The notes under the pieces: model-generated
The model's input: only the letters and a program-made list of their open reading frames with translations
Databases searched by the model: none
What the model was told of the DNA's origin: nothing
Made by a program: the position numbers and the translations under genes
In this document: one piece after another, positions 1-8,450 of the stretch
Numbering within the stretch: the stretch's first letter is position 1
Layout of the letters: each line of letters begins with the position of its first letter
Assembly (NCBI RefSeq): GCF_018130065.1
Contig: NZ_JAFCME010000041.1
Span: 1-48,618 of the forward strand
Reading direction: 5' to 3'
Length of the DNA stretch: 48,618 bases
DNA from: Bradyrhizobium sp. AUGA SZCCT0158
GTDB taxonomy: Bacteria > Pseudomonadota > Alphaproteobacteria > Rhizobiales > Xanthobacteraceae

Positions 1-356
1 ACCCGGCCTTCCCTGCGCAATGGCTTTACGGCTTATGCCGTGATCTCCCCGGAGACGAGTTCTTGGTTGACTCCGTCGCTGCCGGTTCAGCTTGCGCTTA
101 GCCGACGACTTGACGCCTGCAACGGGCGCCAGGACCACACGGTTTTGCCGTACGCTTATCCACGCCGTCGTCGAGGCGTAAACCAGCGTCCACCGCAACC
201 CGCCCAACGTCCGTGACGACGGCCGACGCCCTCTGAGTAGGACGGGATGGCGATAGATGCGCACTGATTTGGGTCGGCCGACAACAGAAATATTTTTGAT
301 TTACAGAAACATTCTGCTTGACACGATTTCCGTAAATCAGAACTGATTTGCCCGTC
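1..356 (+). repeat. Dispersed intergenic repeat, copy 1 (left end cut by window)
   Basis: Bases 9-251 match 47303-47543 in the same orientation with few differences, and a weaker match continues to the TTGACACGATTT motif (318-323 here, 47604-47609 in the other copy). The copy ends near a perfect short palindrome at 334-349 (arms AAATCAG and CTGATTT around AA). From memory this is a widespread Bradyrhizobium intergenic element; no database was searched. The left half, which in copy 2 forms a large hairpin, would lie before base 1. No gene is supported in 1-407. Confidence 0.85.
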
Positions 357-437
357 GGGTCAGTTTGCCGCACATTACCTGCCGTCAGCGCGATATGGCA
401 CAGCGCCATGAGGGCATTCACGGCGATTGACCGTGCG

Positions 438-605
438 ATGAATACCTATGGAATGTTGGTCAATCTCACTTCGGAGCAGGAACGGCTGGCCAGGGACGAC
501 GTCGCCAAATTTCTCGAAGGCAAGCGCTTCGATGAACGCACGCTGGCCGTCGAGGGCCTCAAATATCTGAAGGGCCGTCCCTCAGGGCGGCGCGAGCCGA
601 TCTAG
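438..605 (+). CDS. Small conserved-looking hypothetical protein (55 aa)
   Basis: The product starts MNTYGMLVNLTSEQE and ends in a basic tail (KGRPSGRREPI). It has no signal peptide or membrane segment and is mostly charged helix. I recall similar short proteins from Bradyrhizobium but know no function. An in-frame ATG at 408 would add ten residues; neither start has a clear ribosome binding site, and 438 was chosen because the recognisable part begins there. Its stop codon overlaps the stop of the convergent response regulator: bases 602-605 (CTAG) serve both strands. Confidence 0.55.
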   Translation: MNTYGMLVNLTSEQERLARDDVAKFLEGKRFDERTLAVEGLKYLKGRPSGRREPI

Positions 606-946
606 TTCAGGACGGCGTCGAGCAACTCGTCTGGCAGAAAGGGTTTCATCAGGAAGCGTGTATCTTGCGGAATGTAAGGTGGGCCGCGTCCGGACACCAT
701 CACCACGTTCAAAAGGGGGAACTTGCGTTTGGCGTACTGCGCCAGCGCGACGCCGGACATATCGCCCGCAAGATTTACGTCCGTTACCAGGGCCCGCAGT
801 TCAGTGCCGGTCGCAACCAGCACGAGTTCGGCCGCCTCCGCGCTCGCGCACTCGACCACTTCGAGGCCTTGCTCTTTGAGCAGGTCAGCCAAGAACGCCC
901 GCTGCAACGGGTCGTCTTCCACAACAAGAGCAATAAAATTCATCAT
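602..946 (-). CDS. Single-domain response regulator
   Basis: A 114-residue stand-alone receiver domain of CheY type. Visible landmarks are the acidic pair after strand 1 (E10-D11-D12), the phospho-acceptor D56 in VTDVN, S85 at the switch position and the conserved K101 in MKPF. It has no output domain, so it probably acts through protein contact or in a phosphorelay. No histidine kinase lies in the window, so the partner is unknown. Two ATG codons stand in tandem (946 and 943) behind an AAGAGG ribosome binding site; either may be used. Confidence 0.85.
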   Translation of the reverse strand: MMNFIALVVEDDPLQRAFLADLLKEQGLEVVECASAEAAELVLVATGTELRALVTDVNLAGDMSGVALAQYAKRKFPLLNVVMVSGRGPPYIPQDTRFLMKPFLPDELLDAVLN

Positions 947-1034
947 GGCGGCCTCTTGAGTATTCAATCCCGGAAAGCGGTTATTGTTCAACCGGCCCTC
1001 GCCTGGCCACCCGATCGGCCGCGATCGTGCTGGC

Positions 1035-1295
1035 TTAAGGGTTCCCCGATGTATCGCGGTTTTGTTCGACCGCCCTTATCGCCACGTTGGTAAGCCGCAT
1101 GCGACTGCGCACACCTGCACGCCAGGCGTCCGCGATGGCGTTTGCGGCCACGGTCTGCGTCTCCCGGAATTCGACGGCCTGCTCGGTGCGAATGAGATAG
1201 TCCATCGCGATGTTGAGCGCGTCGTCCATCACATTATCGAATTCGCCAAACCGCCAAGGGTACATGGGACGAACCTGAACCGGAGATATTCTCAT
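1035..1295 (-). CDS. Hypothetical protein (86 aa)
   Basis: A soluble, helical-looking product containing MYPWRFGEFDNVMDDALNIA. It resembles small uncharacterised Bradyrhizobium proteins; no function is known to me. Its start overlaps the stop of the upstream gene by ATGA (1292-1295), which suggests translational coupling in a two-gene operon. An internal ATG at 1265 begins the part I recognise and has an AGGTT-like site in front, so a 76-residue form is possible. Confidence 0.55.
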   Translation of the reverse strand: MRISPVQVRPMYPWRFGEFDNVMDDALNIAMDYLIRTEQAVEFRETQTVAANAIADAWRAGVRSRMRLTNVAIRAVEQNRDTSGNP

Positions 1296-1480
1296 CCTTG
1301 AAGGCCACCACGCGTCGTGCCTGACGCCGGGCTGTCGATCTTCTCCAGCCTCTCGGCGTCGGCGTCGTACTGTTTGGACAATTCTTTCAGTTTCACCGAG
1401 GCCTCGAGGTCGCTCATCGTCAGCGCGAGGCGGCCTGCTCGTCGGGCTTGCTCTCGGAGATCTTCGCTTTGCTTGCTCAT
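1292..1480 (-). CDS. Hypothetical protein (62 aa)
   Basis: A small, highly charged product (starts MSKQSEDLREQARRAGRLA) with heptad-like spacing of Leu and Ala that suggests a short coiled coil. An upstream in-frame start at 1522 would add 14 residues of lower quality. The gene overlaps the next one by ATGA, so the two are probably co-expressed. Function unknown. Confidence 0.5.
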   Translation of the reverse strand: MSKQSEDLREQARRAGRLALTMSDLEASVKLKELSKQYDADAERLEKIDSPASGTTRGGLQG

Positions 1481-1571
1481 CTGAGCTAACCCTGAGAGTC
1501 CGCTAACCGACACAAGGGTCATTCGTTCCGGGGCGACCGCATCTTCTGTTTTTGGGGAGCAGCCAAGGAAA

Positions 1572-1606
1572 CGGCCCCAGTGGGAGGGGGTTAATGGCTG
1601 GGGCCG
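1572..1606. terminator. GC-rich hairpin, possible terminator
   Basis: Perfect 9-bp arms CGGCCCCAG (1572-1580) and CTGGGGCCG (1598-1606) around a 17-base loop. No T-run follows on either strand, so it may be a structured repeat rather than a classical intrinsic terminator. Confidence 0.4.
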
Positions 1607-1769
1607 CCATTCCGCATCGGACGCAAATCAGCGGTAATCGCCCGATGGACTAAACCAAGTTCCGTGGGAAATGTTGGTTCCACATCACGGCGGCTTGTTC
1701 TGCTTCTGGGAACGCAGCCCGGCCCGCTCCGGTTTTATTCGTGGGGCAGCAAGACACTGGTGTGCTGCC

Positions 1770-1934
1770 ATGTGGACCTCGCTATTGGCGCTTTCCGCCA
1801 CCGCCATCGTCCTACCGGCAATCGTGGTCGTTGGCCTGTTCCGGCTTGCGGCCTTGAAGCGGCCCGGCGACCTGAAGGCCCCGTCCCAGGCGGACGAATG
1901 GGCCTCCTCGCACGAACTGCAGACACCTAAATAG
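1770..1934 (+). CDS. Possible small membrane protein (54 aa)
   Basis: The frame from the ATG at 1770 encodes one strongly hydrophobic segment (about residues 4-24) followed by a polar tail with a basic stretch just after the membrane span (RLAALKRPGD). This matches a single-pass protein. There is no clear ribosome binding site, and open frames run on the opposite strand, so the call is tentative. The interval 1481-1769 otherwise holds only the hairpin at 1572-1606. Confidence 0.35.
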   Translation: MWTSLLALSATAIVLPAIVVVGLFRLAALKRPGDLKAPSQADEWASSHELQTPK

Positions 1935-2108
1935 GTCAGCCGCCCTGTTGGATTCCATCGACCTGCGGGTTCCATCTGCCGCGCGGTTTCCCGCGCGCTG
2001 TTGCGCCGATGCGACAATTGATTAATCGATCTCGTGCTACCTCTCGGACGGCTCGGGCCGCACGCGACGTGCGATTCTTGGTTTGTGACTCATGGGGAGC
2101 ACCATGGA

Positions 2109-4379
2109 ATGAACCGTTGCTTGCGCTCACTGTCCTGTCTTCTCGCCGCAACCGCGCTCGCCCTGTTCGCGCCCGAGGCGACGGCGCGGACCAATCCCAA
2201 ACAGCAACCCGCCAAAAAAACGCACGATGCGAAGAAGCCGCACGATGCGAAGAAAACGCTCGATGCGAAAAAGGATGCTGGTCCGCCACGCAACGCTGCG
2301 GCCGAAAAGCGCCGCCATGCGAAACTTGCGAAGAACGCGAAACATGCCGACGCGAAGAAGAAGTCAAAGCGTGCAAAGGACGCCCCCGCTCCCAAGGAGA
2401 CTGCCAAGGAGACAGCCAAAGAGGCCGTTCCGGCACTGACCGGCGATCTCGCGCTGGTGAAGGAAGCGATCAATCTCGCGCGCAAGGCGAAGACCGACGA
2501 GGCGACCGCGACGCGCAACAGGATCGCCGATCCGGCCGCCCAGAAGCTGGTCGAATGGTTCATCCTGCGCCACTCCGAGACCACGGCGAATTTCAGCCGC
2601 TATGCCGCCTTCATCGCCGCCCATCCGGAATGGCCGAGCGCGGCGCAGCTGCGCCGGCGGGCCGAAGCGCGGCTGTGGCAGGAGCGCGCCGATGGCGCCA
2701 AGGTGCGGGGCTTCACCGGTGAGGCGCCGATCAGCGCCAGGGGCAAACTGGCGCTCGCGCGCGTCAAGCTCAGTGAAGGCGATCGCGACGGCGCGGGCCG
2801 GCTGGTGCGCGACGCGTGGCGGTCGGACGAATTGTCGGAGCGCGTCGAACCCGACGTGCTGGAGCAGTTCCGCGACCTTCTCACCCGCGACGATCACCGC
2901 GCGCGGATGGACAAGCGCATCGGCGCCAAGGATCTCGCAGGCGCGAAGCGCGCCGCCAAACTCCTCGGCGACGACGACCTGGCGATCGTAAAGGCCTGTG
3001 CCGCGGTCAGGGGCAAGTCGAACAAGGCCAAGGAAGCGCTCGACGACGTTCCGGCGGCGGCGCGCGCCGATCTCGGCTACACGCTGTGCCGGATACAGTG
3101 GATGCTCGCCGAGAAGCGCATTGACGACGCGGCGCGCCTGATGCTGGCCGCCTCGCCGGAAACGATGGCGCTGCAGGACACCGATCAATGGTGGCGCGAG
3201 CGGCGCTCGCTCGCCCGCAAGCTGCTCGATGAAGGCAAATTCCTGACCGCCTACCAGGTGATCCAGCCCGCGGCGCTGGCGGCGAATGAATACTACCGGT
3301 CCGACTACCACTTCATGTGCGGCTGGATCGCCCTGCGCTATCTCGATGAGCCCGTCAGCGCGCGGGCGCATTTCGCCCGCATCGACGAGGGCCAGGCCAA
3401 TCCCACCGTGCTGTCGCGGGCACATTACTGGCGCGCGCGGGTCGCCGAAGCCCTTGGCGACAGGGACATGATGCGCACGAGCTATGAAGCGGCCGCGCGC
3501 TACCCGACCGCCTATTACGGCCAGCTCGCGCACGCCAAACTTGGCCGCGACAAGATCGAATTGCGCCCGCCCTCTCCGGCGCTCGCGTCGGCCGGCGCAT
3601 CGAGCGTCGACGAACGCGTTCGCGCCGCCGACATGCTCTACGAGATCGGCGAGCGCGACGTCGTGCTCTATTTCGTCACCGATCTTGGCGAGCAAAGCTC
3701 CAATGTGGCGCTGCTCGAAGCGCTCGGCGAACTCACCGGCCGCCGCAACGATGCCCGCGCGATGCTGCAGATCGGAAAACCCTCGCTCGGCCGCGGGCTG
3801 GCGCTCGACCATTACGCGTTCCCGACCATCGGAATTCCGCCGCACAAGCAGATCGCGCCCGAGATCGAGCACAGCATGATCTACTCGGTGGCGCGCACCG
3901 AGAGCGCGTTCGACCAGCGCGACAAGTCTCACGCCAATGCGGTCGGACTGATGCAGATCACCCCTGAGGCCGGACGCGATACCGCCAAGCGCTTTGGCGT
4001 CAAATATGATTGGGACCGGATGGTTTCCGATCCCGTCTACAACACCCAAATGGGCGCCGGCGAACTCAGCGCGCTGCTCCGCGAATACAAGGGCTCCCAC
4101 ATCATGACCTTCGCCGGCTACAACGCCGGTCGCGGCCGGGTCCGGGACTGGATCAAGGCGTATGGCGACCCGCGCGATCCCAAGGTCGATCCGGTCGACT
4201 GGGTCGAGCGCATTCCGTTCTCCGAGACGCGAAACTATGTCCAGCGCGTGATCGAGAATCTGGCGGTCTACCGCGTCCGCTTCGACAGCGGCACGGCGAT
4301 GGCGGCGAAGAGCGGCGAGCGCGTCGCGACGCAGGAGACGAATGCGGCGCCGGCGGCTCCGGCAAGCGCGGCGCAATAG
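2109..4379 (+). CDS. Soluble lytic murein transglycosylase (Slt-type, GH23)
   Basis: Cleaves peptidoglycan glycan strands in the periplasm, leaving 1,6-anhydro-muramyl ends. The 756-residue product has a signal peptide (about 1-27), a Lys/Ala-rich low-complexity region with repeated DAKK units (about 30-100), a long helical-repeat region as in Slt70, and a C-terminal SLT domain. The catalytic Glu is E598 in RTESAF, followed by AVGLMQITPEAG and AGYNAGRGRV, the usual GH23 motifs. The start at 2109 is preceded by GGGGAG and begins the signal peptide; an upstream frame start at 2034 has neither. A perfect hairpin at 4391-4417 follows the stop. Confidence 0.92.
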   Translation: MNRCLRSLSCLLAATALALFAPEATARTNPKQQPAKKTHDAKKPHDAKKTLDAKKDAGPPRNAAAEKRRHAKLAKNAKHADAKKKSKRAKDAPAPKETAKETAKEAVPALTGDLALVKEAINLARKAKTDEATATRNRIADPAAQKLVEWFILRHSETTANFSRYAAFIAAHPEWPSAAQLRRRAEARLWQERADGAKVRGFTGEAPISARGKLALARVKLSEGDRDGAGRLVRDAWRSDELSERVEPDVLEQFRDLLTRDDHRARMDKRIGAKDLAGAKRAAKLLGDDDLAIVKACAAVRGKSNKAKEALDDVPAAARADLGYTLCRIQWMLAEKRIDDAARLMLAASPETMALQDTDQWWRERRSLARKLLDEGKFLTAYQVIQPAALAANEYYRSDYHFMCGWIALRYLDEPVSARAHFARIDEGQANPTVLSRAHYWRARVAEALGDRDMMRTSYEAAARYPTAYYGQLAHAKLGRDKIELRPPSPALASAGASSVDERVRAADMLYEIGERDVVLYFVTDLGEQSSNVALLEALGELTGRRNDARAMLQIGKPSLGRGLALDHYAFPTIGIPPHKQIAPEIEHSMIYSVARTESAFDQRDKSHANAVGLMQITPEAGRDTAKRFGVKYDWDRMVSDPVYNTQMGAGELSALLREYKGSHIMTFAGYNAGRGRVRDWIKAYGDPRDPKVDPVDWVERIPFSETRNYVQRVIENLAVYRVRFDSGTAMAAKSGERVATQETNAAPAAPASAAQ

Positions 4380-4390
4380 ACTCTCTCACC

Positions 4391-4417
4391 GTCGTCCCGG
4401 CCTTGAGCCGGGACGAC
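4391..4417. terminator. Perfect hairpin between convergent genes
   Basis: Arms GTCGTCCCGG (4391-4400) and CCGGGACGAC (4408-4417) with a seven-base loop, lying between the convergent ends of the transglycosylase and the TctC gene. The same motif bounds the interval 46963-47105. It is both a terminator candidate and a short dispersed repeat of this genome type. Confidence 0.6.
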
Positions 4418-4425
4418 GAGGATAT

Positions 4426-5397
4426 TCAATCCACCTTCACATTGGCGGCCTTGATCATCGGCCACCATTTTGCGATTTCCGCCTTCTGCCACTCACCGAG
4501 CGCTTCGGGCGTCAGCTTGTCCTTCGGCGTCATTTGCAGGCCGAGGTTTTCGAGCTGCTTGCGCACCGCCGGATCGTTCAACGCCTCGACGGCCGCCGCG
4601 TTCAACCTGGTGACGATTTCCTTCGGCGTACCCTTCGGCACCCACAAGCCCGACCACAGCGTCATGTGAAATCCGCGCAAGCCCGCTTCTTCGGCAGTCG
4701 GAATGTCGGCGGCGGATTCCGAGCGCTTGGTATCGGTGACGGCATAGCCGCGGATGGTTCCGGCACGCACCTGGTTGATCGAATTGGAGAGCTGATCGAC
4801 GATCATATCGATCTGTCCGGCGACGAGGTCGTTCATGGCCGGCCCGGTGCCGCGATACGGCACATATTGCAGCTTGATGCCGGTGACGTTCTCGAAATAG
4901 AGCCCGGCGATGTGACTGCCCGATCCGGCGCCGGCGGTGCCGGTCGCCGCCGGCTCGGGCCTCGCCTTGAGCCACGCCAGCAATTCGCCCAGCGATTTCG
5001 CCGGCACCGCGTTCTTGCTGACGACGATCATCGTGTTGCTCGGCAGAAGCACCACCGGCTCGAGATCGGTGACGAGGTCGTAGCCGAGCTTGTTGTAGAT
5101 CGCGCCGTTGGCCACGTGGGTGCCGAGATGGCCGAAGCTGATGGTGTAGCCGTCCGGCGGTGACCGCACCGCGCGGCCGACGCCGATCGAACCGGCGGCA
5201 CCGGTGACGTTCTCGATCTGGACGACCTCGCCGAGCGTCGCCTTCATGCGCTCGGCCAGGATTCGCGCCATCACGTCCGACGGGCCGCCGGCGGAGAACG
5301 GCACGATGATGGTGATGGGACGCGACGGAAAATTCTGCGCGACCGCGGCGCCGCCGAACGCCAACACCGAAAGCGCAGCCAGTAATAATTTTCGCAT
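4426..5397 (-). CDS. TctC/Bug-family substrate-binding protein
   Basis: A 323-residue periplasmic solute-binding protein of the tripartite tricarboxylate transporter (Bug) family. It has a signal peptide ending near AAVAQ (about 21), then the family landmarks IIVPFSAGGPSD, PDGYT, the YVPYRGTGPA loop and a C-terminal WxPKGTPKEIV segment. Such proteins bind carboxylates or related small molecules; the ligand cannot be read from sequence. No TctA/TctB membrane genes are nearby, as is common for orphan Bug proteins. The start is the ATG at 5397 behind GAGGGGAGGGG; a TTG lies one codon upstream. Confidence 0.9.
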   Translation of the reverse strand: MRKLLLAALSVLAFGGAAVAQNFPSRPITIIVPFSAGGPSDVMARILAERMKATLGEVVQIENVTGAAGSIGVGRAVRSPPDGYTISFGHLGTHVANGAIYNKLGYDLVTDLEPVVLLPSNTMIVVSKNAVPAKSLGELLAWLKARPEPAATGTAGAGSGSHIAGLYFENVTGIKLQYVPYRGTGPAMNDLVAGQIDMIVDQLSNSINQVRAGTIRGYAVTDTKRSESAADIPTAEEAGLRGFHMTLWSGLWVPKGTPKEIVTRLNAAAVEALNDPAVRKQLENLGLQMTPKDKLTPEALGEWQKAEIAKWWPMIKAANVKVD

Positions 5398-5424
5398 CAA
5401 CCCCTCCCCTCAAAAACGTTTCAC

Positions 5425-5508
5425 CGTCATTGCGAGCGGAGCGAAGCAATCCATTGGGCCGGAAAGTAGGTGTGGATTGCTTCGTCGCTACGCTCCTCGC
5501 AATGACGT
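5425..5508. repeat. Palindromic intergenic repeat (CGTCATTGCGAG family)
   Basis: Starts CGTCATTGCGAG, contains GAAGCAATCCA, and returns as the inverse complement (TGGATTGCTTCG then CTCGCAATGACG), so the whole unit can fold on itself. Related copies lie at 8365-8446 and 13230-13344. It separates the TctC gene from thrC. Confidence 0.85.
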
Positions 5509-5526
5509 CCTATAGTTTCGCACGGC

Positions 5527-6819
5527 TTAAAATTGCGCGTAGTCGATCGGCTGATGTCGATCGAGCGTGCGCGTGACCGGCGGCAACGGATACTTAAGCC
5601 CTGTCGCGCAATTGAACAGCATCACGCGATCATTCTTCGTGACGCGGCCGTCGGCAAGGCTTTCCTTGTAGGCAGCATAGGTCGCCGCGCCCTCCGGACA
5701 CAACAAAAAGCCTTCCTCGCGCGCCACTTCATTGAGCGCAGCAGAAATCTTCTCGTCATCGACCGCGATGGCAAAACCCTTGCTCTCGCGGACCGCGCGC
5801 AGGATCAGAAAATCTCCGACCGCCTGCGGCACGCGGATGCCCGATGCAATAGTGTGGGCGTCTTCCCAGCGCGGCGCGTGCTCGGTGCCGTTCTCGAAGG
5901 CACGGACCATCGGCGCGCAGCCCGACGCCTGCACCGCCACCATCCGCGGACGTTTTGAACCCATGAAGCCGATGGCCTCGAGTTCGGCGAACGCCTTCCA
6001 CATCCCGATCAGGCCGGTGCCGCCGCCGGTCGGATAGAAGATCACGTCGGGCACGTCCCAGCCGAGCTGTTCGGCGAGCTCGAGCCCCATCGTCTTCTTG
6101 CCTTCGATCCGGTACGGCTCCTTCAGGGTCGAGGTGTCGAACCAGCCGGCCTTTGCCTTGCCCTCGCCGACGATTTTGCCGCAGTCGTCGATCAGGCCGT
6201 TGACCCGATAGACCGTGGCGCCCTGCAGCTCGATTTCGCTGACATTCACTTCCGGCGTATCGGCCGGGCAGAAGATCGTGGTCTTGATGCCGCAGGAGGT
6301 GGCGTAGGCGGCGAGCGCCGCGCCTGCATTGCCGTTGGTCGGCATCGCCATGTGCCTGATGCCGAGCGCTTTGCCCATCGACACCGCCATCACGAGGCCG
6401 CGGGCCTTGAACGATCCAGTGGGAAGCCGGCCCTCGTCCTTGACGATGATCTCGCCGCCGCCGAGCTTCTTGCCGAGCTTTGGCAGCCGGATCAGCGGCG
6501 TCGTCACCTCGCCGAGGCTGACAATGTCAGTCACCTTGCGCACCGGGAGCATCTCGCGGTAGCGCCACATGTCGGCCGGCCGCTGCGCCAGCGCGTCCTT
6601 GGTCAGCGCTTTCTTCACGCCGGCAAGATCGTAGCGCACCAGCAGCGGCTTGTTCGCCTTGGAGAGATTGTGGATCTGGTCGGCGGGATAATGATCGCCT
6701 TCCATCGCGCATTCGAGATGGGTCACGAACGTCGGACGCTCGATGGTCAGGTTGTCGTTTTCTTTCACGGGCTTTGTTCTTTCTTCTTGCGTCAACGGCA
6801 TTTGGTTCACTGCTGTCAT
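5527..6819 (-). CDS. thrC: Threonine synthase
   Basis: A PLP enzyme that converts O-phosphohomoserine to threonine. The 430-residue product has an N-terminal segment with THLECAMEGDHYPA, then the fold-type II core. K138 in PTGSFKARG is the Schiff-base lysine, TNGNAGAALAAY contacts the substrate, and PTGGGTGLIGMWKA binds the PLP phosphate. The ATG at 6819 has no good ribosome binding site and lies in the edge of the repeat at 6815-6903; M7 (6801) or the GTG at about residue 18 are alternatives. A related enzyme such as threonine dehydratase is less likely given the N-terminal segment. Confidence 0.85.
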   Translation of the reverse strand: MTAVNQMPLTQEERTKPVKENDNLTIERPTFVTHLECAMEGDHYPADQIHNLSKANKPLLVRYDLAGVKKALTKDALAQRPADMWRYREMLPVRKVTDIVSLGEVTTPLIRLPKLGKKLGGGEIIVKDEGRLPTGSFKARGLVMAVSMGKALGIRHMAMPTNGNAGAALAAYATSCGIKTTIFCPADTPEVNVSEIELQGATVYRVNGLIDDCGKIVGEGKAKAGWFDTSTLKEPYRIEGKKTMGLELAEQLGWDVPDVIFYPTGGGTGLIGMWKAFAELEAIGFMGSKRPRMVAVQASGCAPMVRAFENGTEHAPRWEDAHTIASGIRVPQAVGDFLILRAVRESKGFAIAVDDEKISAALNEVAREEGFLLCPEGAATYAAYKESLADGRVTKNDRVMLFNCATGLKYPLPPVTRTLDRHQPIDYAQF

Positions 6820-6903
6820 TGCCGGGCTTGACCCGGCAATCCATCGCCTTCGAAAGAGTCTTGCGAAGCGCGATGGATGCGCGGGTCAAGCCCGCGCATG
6901 ACA
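6815..6903. repeat. Palindromic intergenic repeat (GTCATTGCCGGG family)
   Basis: Left part GTCATTGCCGGGCTTGACCC and right part GGGTCAAGCCCGCGCATGAC are inverse complements apart from a few bases, with GATGGATGCG matching the inner CCATCGCC region. The element fills the whole gap between lpdA and thrC and reaches into the thrC start codon. Confidence 0.8.
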
Positions 6904-6905
6904 AG

Positions 6906-8327
6906 CTACATGTTCAGCACGCGGCCATAGGCATCGAGCACCGCTTCCTTCATCATTTCAGACAGCGTCGGATGCGGGAAGATGGTGTGCATCAGCTCTT
7001 CTTCCGTCGTCTCCAGATTCATCGCCACGACGTAGCCCTGGATCAGTTCGGTGACTTCGGCGCCGATCATGTGGGCGCCGAGCAACTGGCCGGTCTTCTT
7101 GTCGAAGATCACCTTGACCAGGCCCTGGTCCTCGCCGAGCGCGATCGCCTTGCCGTTGCCGACGAACGGAAAACGCCCGACGCGGATTTCGCGGCCGCCC
7201 TCTTTCGCTTTGGCCTCGGTGAGGCCGACCGAGGCGACCTGCGGGTGGCAATAGGTGCAGCCGGGAATGAGGTTCTTGTCCATCGCGTGCGGATGCAGGC
7301 CCTTAATCGCCTCGATGCAGACCACGCCCTCATGCTCGGCTTTGTGCGCCAGCATCGGGGGGCCTGCGACGTCGCCGATGGCATAGATGCCGGGCACATT
7401 GGTCGTGCCATAGCCGTCGATCACGACGCAGCCGCGATCGGTTTTGACGCCGAGTTTTTCCAGACCGAGGTTTTCGATATTGCCGACGACGCCGACCGCG
7501 GAGATCACCCGGTCGACTTCGATGCTCTGCGTCTTGCCCTTGCCGTCGTCGATGGTGGCGATGACGCTGTCGCTCTTCTTGTCGAGTTTTGTGACCTTGG
7601 TATTGGTGAGGAGCTTGATGCCCTGCTTCTCGAACGCCTTGTGGGCGAACTTCGATATTTCGGCGTCTTCCACCGGCAGGATCTGCGGCAGCACTTCGAC
7701 GACAGTCACTTCGGAACCCATGGTGCGGAAAAACGAAGCGAACTCCATGCCGATCGCGCCGGAGCCGACCACCAGCAGCGACTTCGGCATCTTGTCCGGC
7801 ACCATCGCCTCGAAATAGGTCCAGACCAGCTTCTTATCGGGCTCCAGCCCCGGCAGCACGCGCGGCCGCGCGCCGGTGGCAAGGATGATGTGTTTGGCCT
7901 GATAGGCGCCCTCACCCAGCGCGCCCTTCGGCGCTTCGACCGCGGATTTCTTCACCGTGACCTTGCCCGGCGCGTCGATCGAGGCGTCGCCCCAGATGAT
8001 CGAAACCTTGTTCTTCTTCATCAGGAAGCCGACGCCGTCATTGAGGCGTTTTGAAACCCCGCGCGAGCGCTGCACCACCGCCTTCGGGTCGTAGGACACT
8101 TTCTCGGCCGACAGCCCGTAATCCTTGGCGTGCTGCATGTAGTGGTAGATTTCCGCCGAGCGTAACAGCGCCTTGGTCGGGATGCAGCCCCAGTTCAGGC
8201 AGATGCCGCCGAGATAGGATTTTTCCACGATCGCGGTCTTGAACCCGAGCTGCGCGGCGCGGATCGCCGTGACGTAACCGCCGGGGCCGGAGCCGATGAT
8301 GATGACGTCAAAGGAAGTGTCGGCCAT
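6906..8327 (-). CDS. lpdA: Dihydrolipoyl dehydrogenase (E3)
   Basis: The flavoprotein that reoxidises dihydrolipoyl groups of the pyruvate dehydrogenase complex, passing electrons to NAD+. From MADTSFDV the product is 473 residues. An FAD-binding GSGPGGYV lies near residue 13, the redox disulfide is C43-C48 in GGICLNWGC, an NAD-binding VGSGAIGMEFASF follows in the middle, and the catalytic HPTLSE is at 452-457. An upstream ATG at 8348 would add seven residues. It is the last gene of the pdh cluster, set apart from pdhC by a palindromic repeat (8365-8446), so it may be transcribed separately as well. Confidence 0.95.
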   Translation of the reverse strand: MADTSFDVIIIGSGPGGYVTAIRAAQLGFKTAIVEKSYLGGICLNWGCIPTKALLRSAEIYHYMQHAKDYGLSAEKVSYDPKAVVQRSRGVSKRLNDGVGFLMKKNKVSIIWGDASIDAPGKVTVKKSAVEAPKGALGEGAYQAKHIILATGARPRVLPGLEPDKKLVWTYFEAMVPDKMPKSLLVVGSGAIGMEFASFFRTMGSEVTVVEVLPQILPVEDAEISKFAHKAFEKQGIKLLTNTKVTKLDKKSDSVIATIDDGKGKTQSIEVDRVISAVGVVGNIENLGLEKLGVKTDRGCVVIDGYGTTNVPGIYAIGDVAGPPMLAHKAEHEGVVCIEAIKGLHPHAMDKNLIPGCTYCHPQVASVGLTEAKAKEGGREIRVGRFPFVGNGKAIALGEDQGLVKVIFDKKTGQLLGAHMIGAEVTELIQGYVVAMNLETTEEELMHTIFPHPTLSEMMKEAVLDAYGRVLNM

Positions 8328-8364
8328 GCGCTCATTCTCATCATTCAACCGGACTATTAGCCTC

Positions 8365-8446
8365 CGTCATTGCGAGGAGCAGTTGCGACGAAGCAATCCA
8401 TGTTTCCGGTGGTGAAATGGATTGCTTCGCTGCGCTCGCAATGACG
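8365..8446. repeat. Palindromic intergenic repeat (CGTCATTGCGAG family)
   Basis: Starts CGTCATTGCGAGGAG, contains GAAGCAATCCAT, then the inverse ATGGATTGCTTCG and CGCAATGACG. It is the same family as 5425-5508 and 13230-13344 and sits between pdhC and lpdA. Confidence 0.85.
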
Positions 8447-8450
8447 GCTG

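Noticed and set aside
2364..4376. 670-codon open frame antisense to the lytic transglycosylase
   Set aside because: It is a by-product of high GC at third positions in the real gene; no signal, domain or ribosome binding site is visible and the composition is Arg/Ala-rich.
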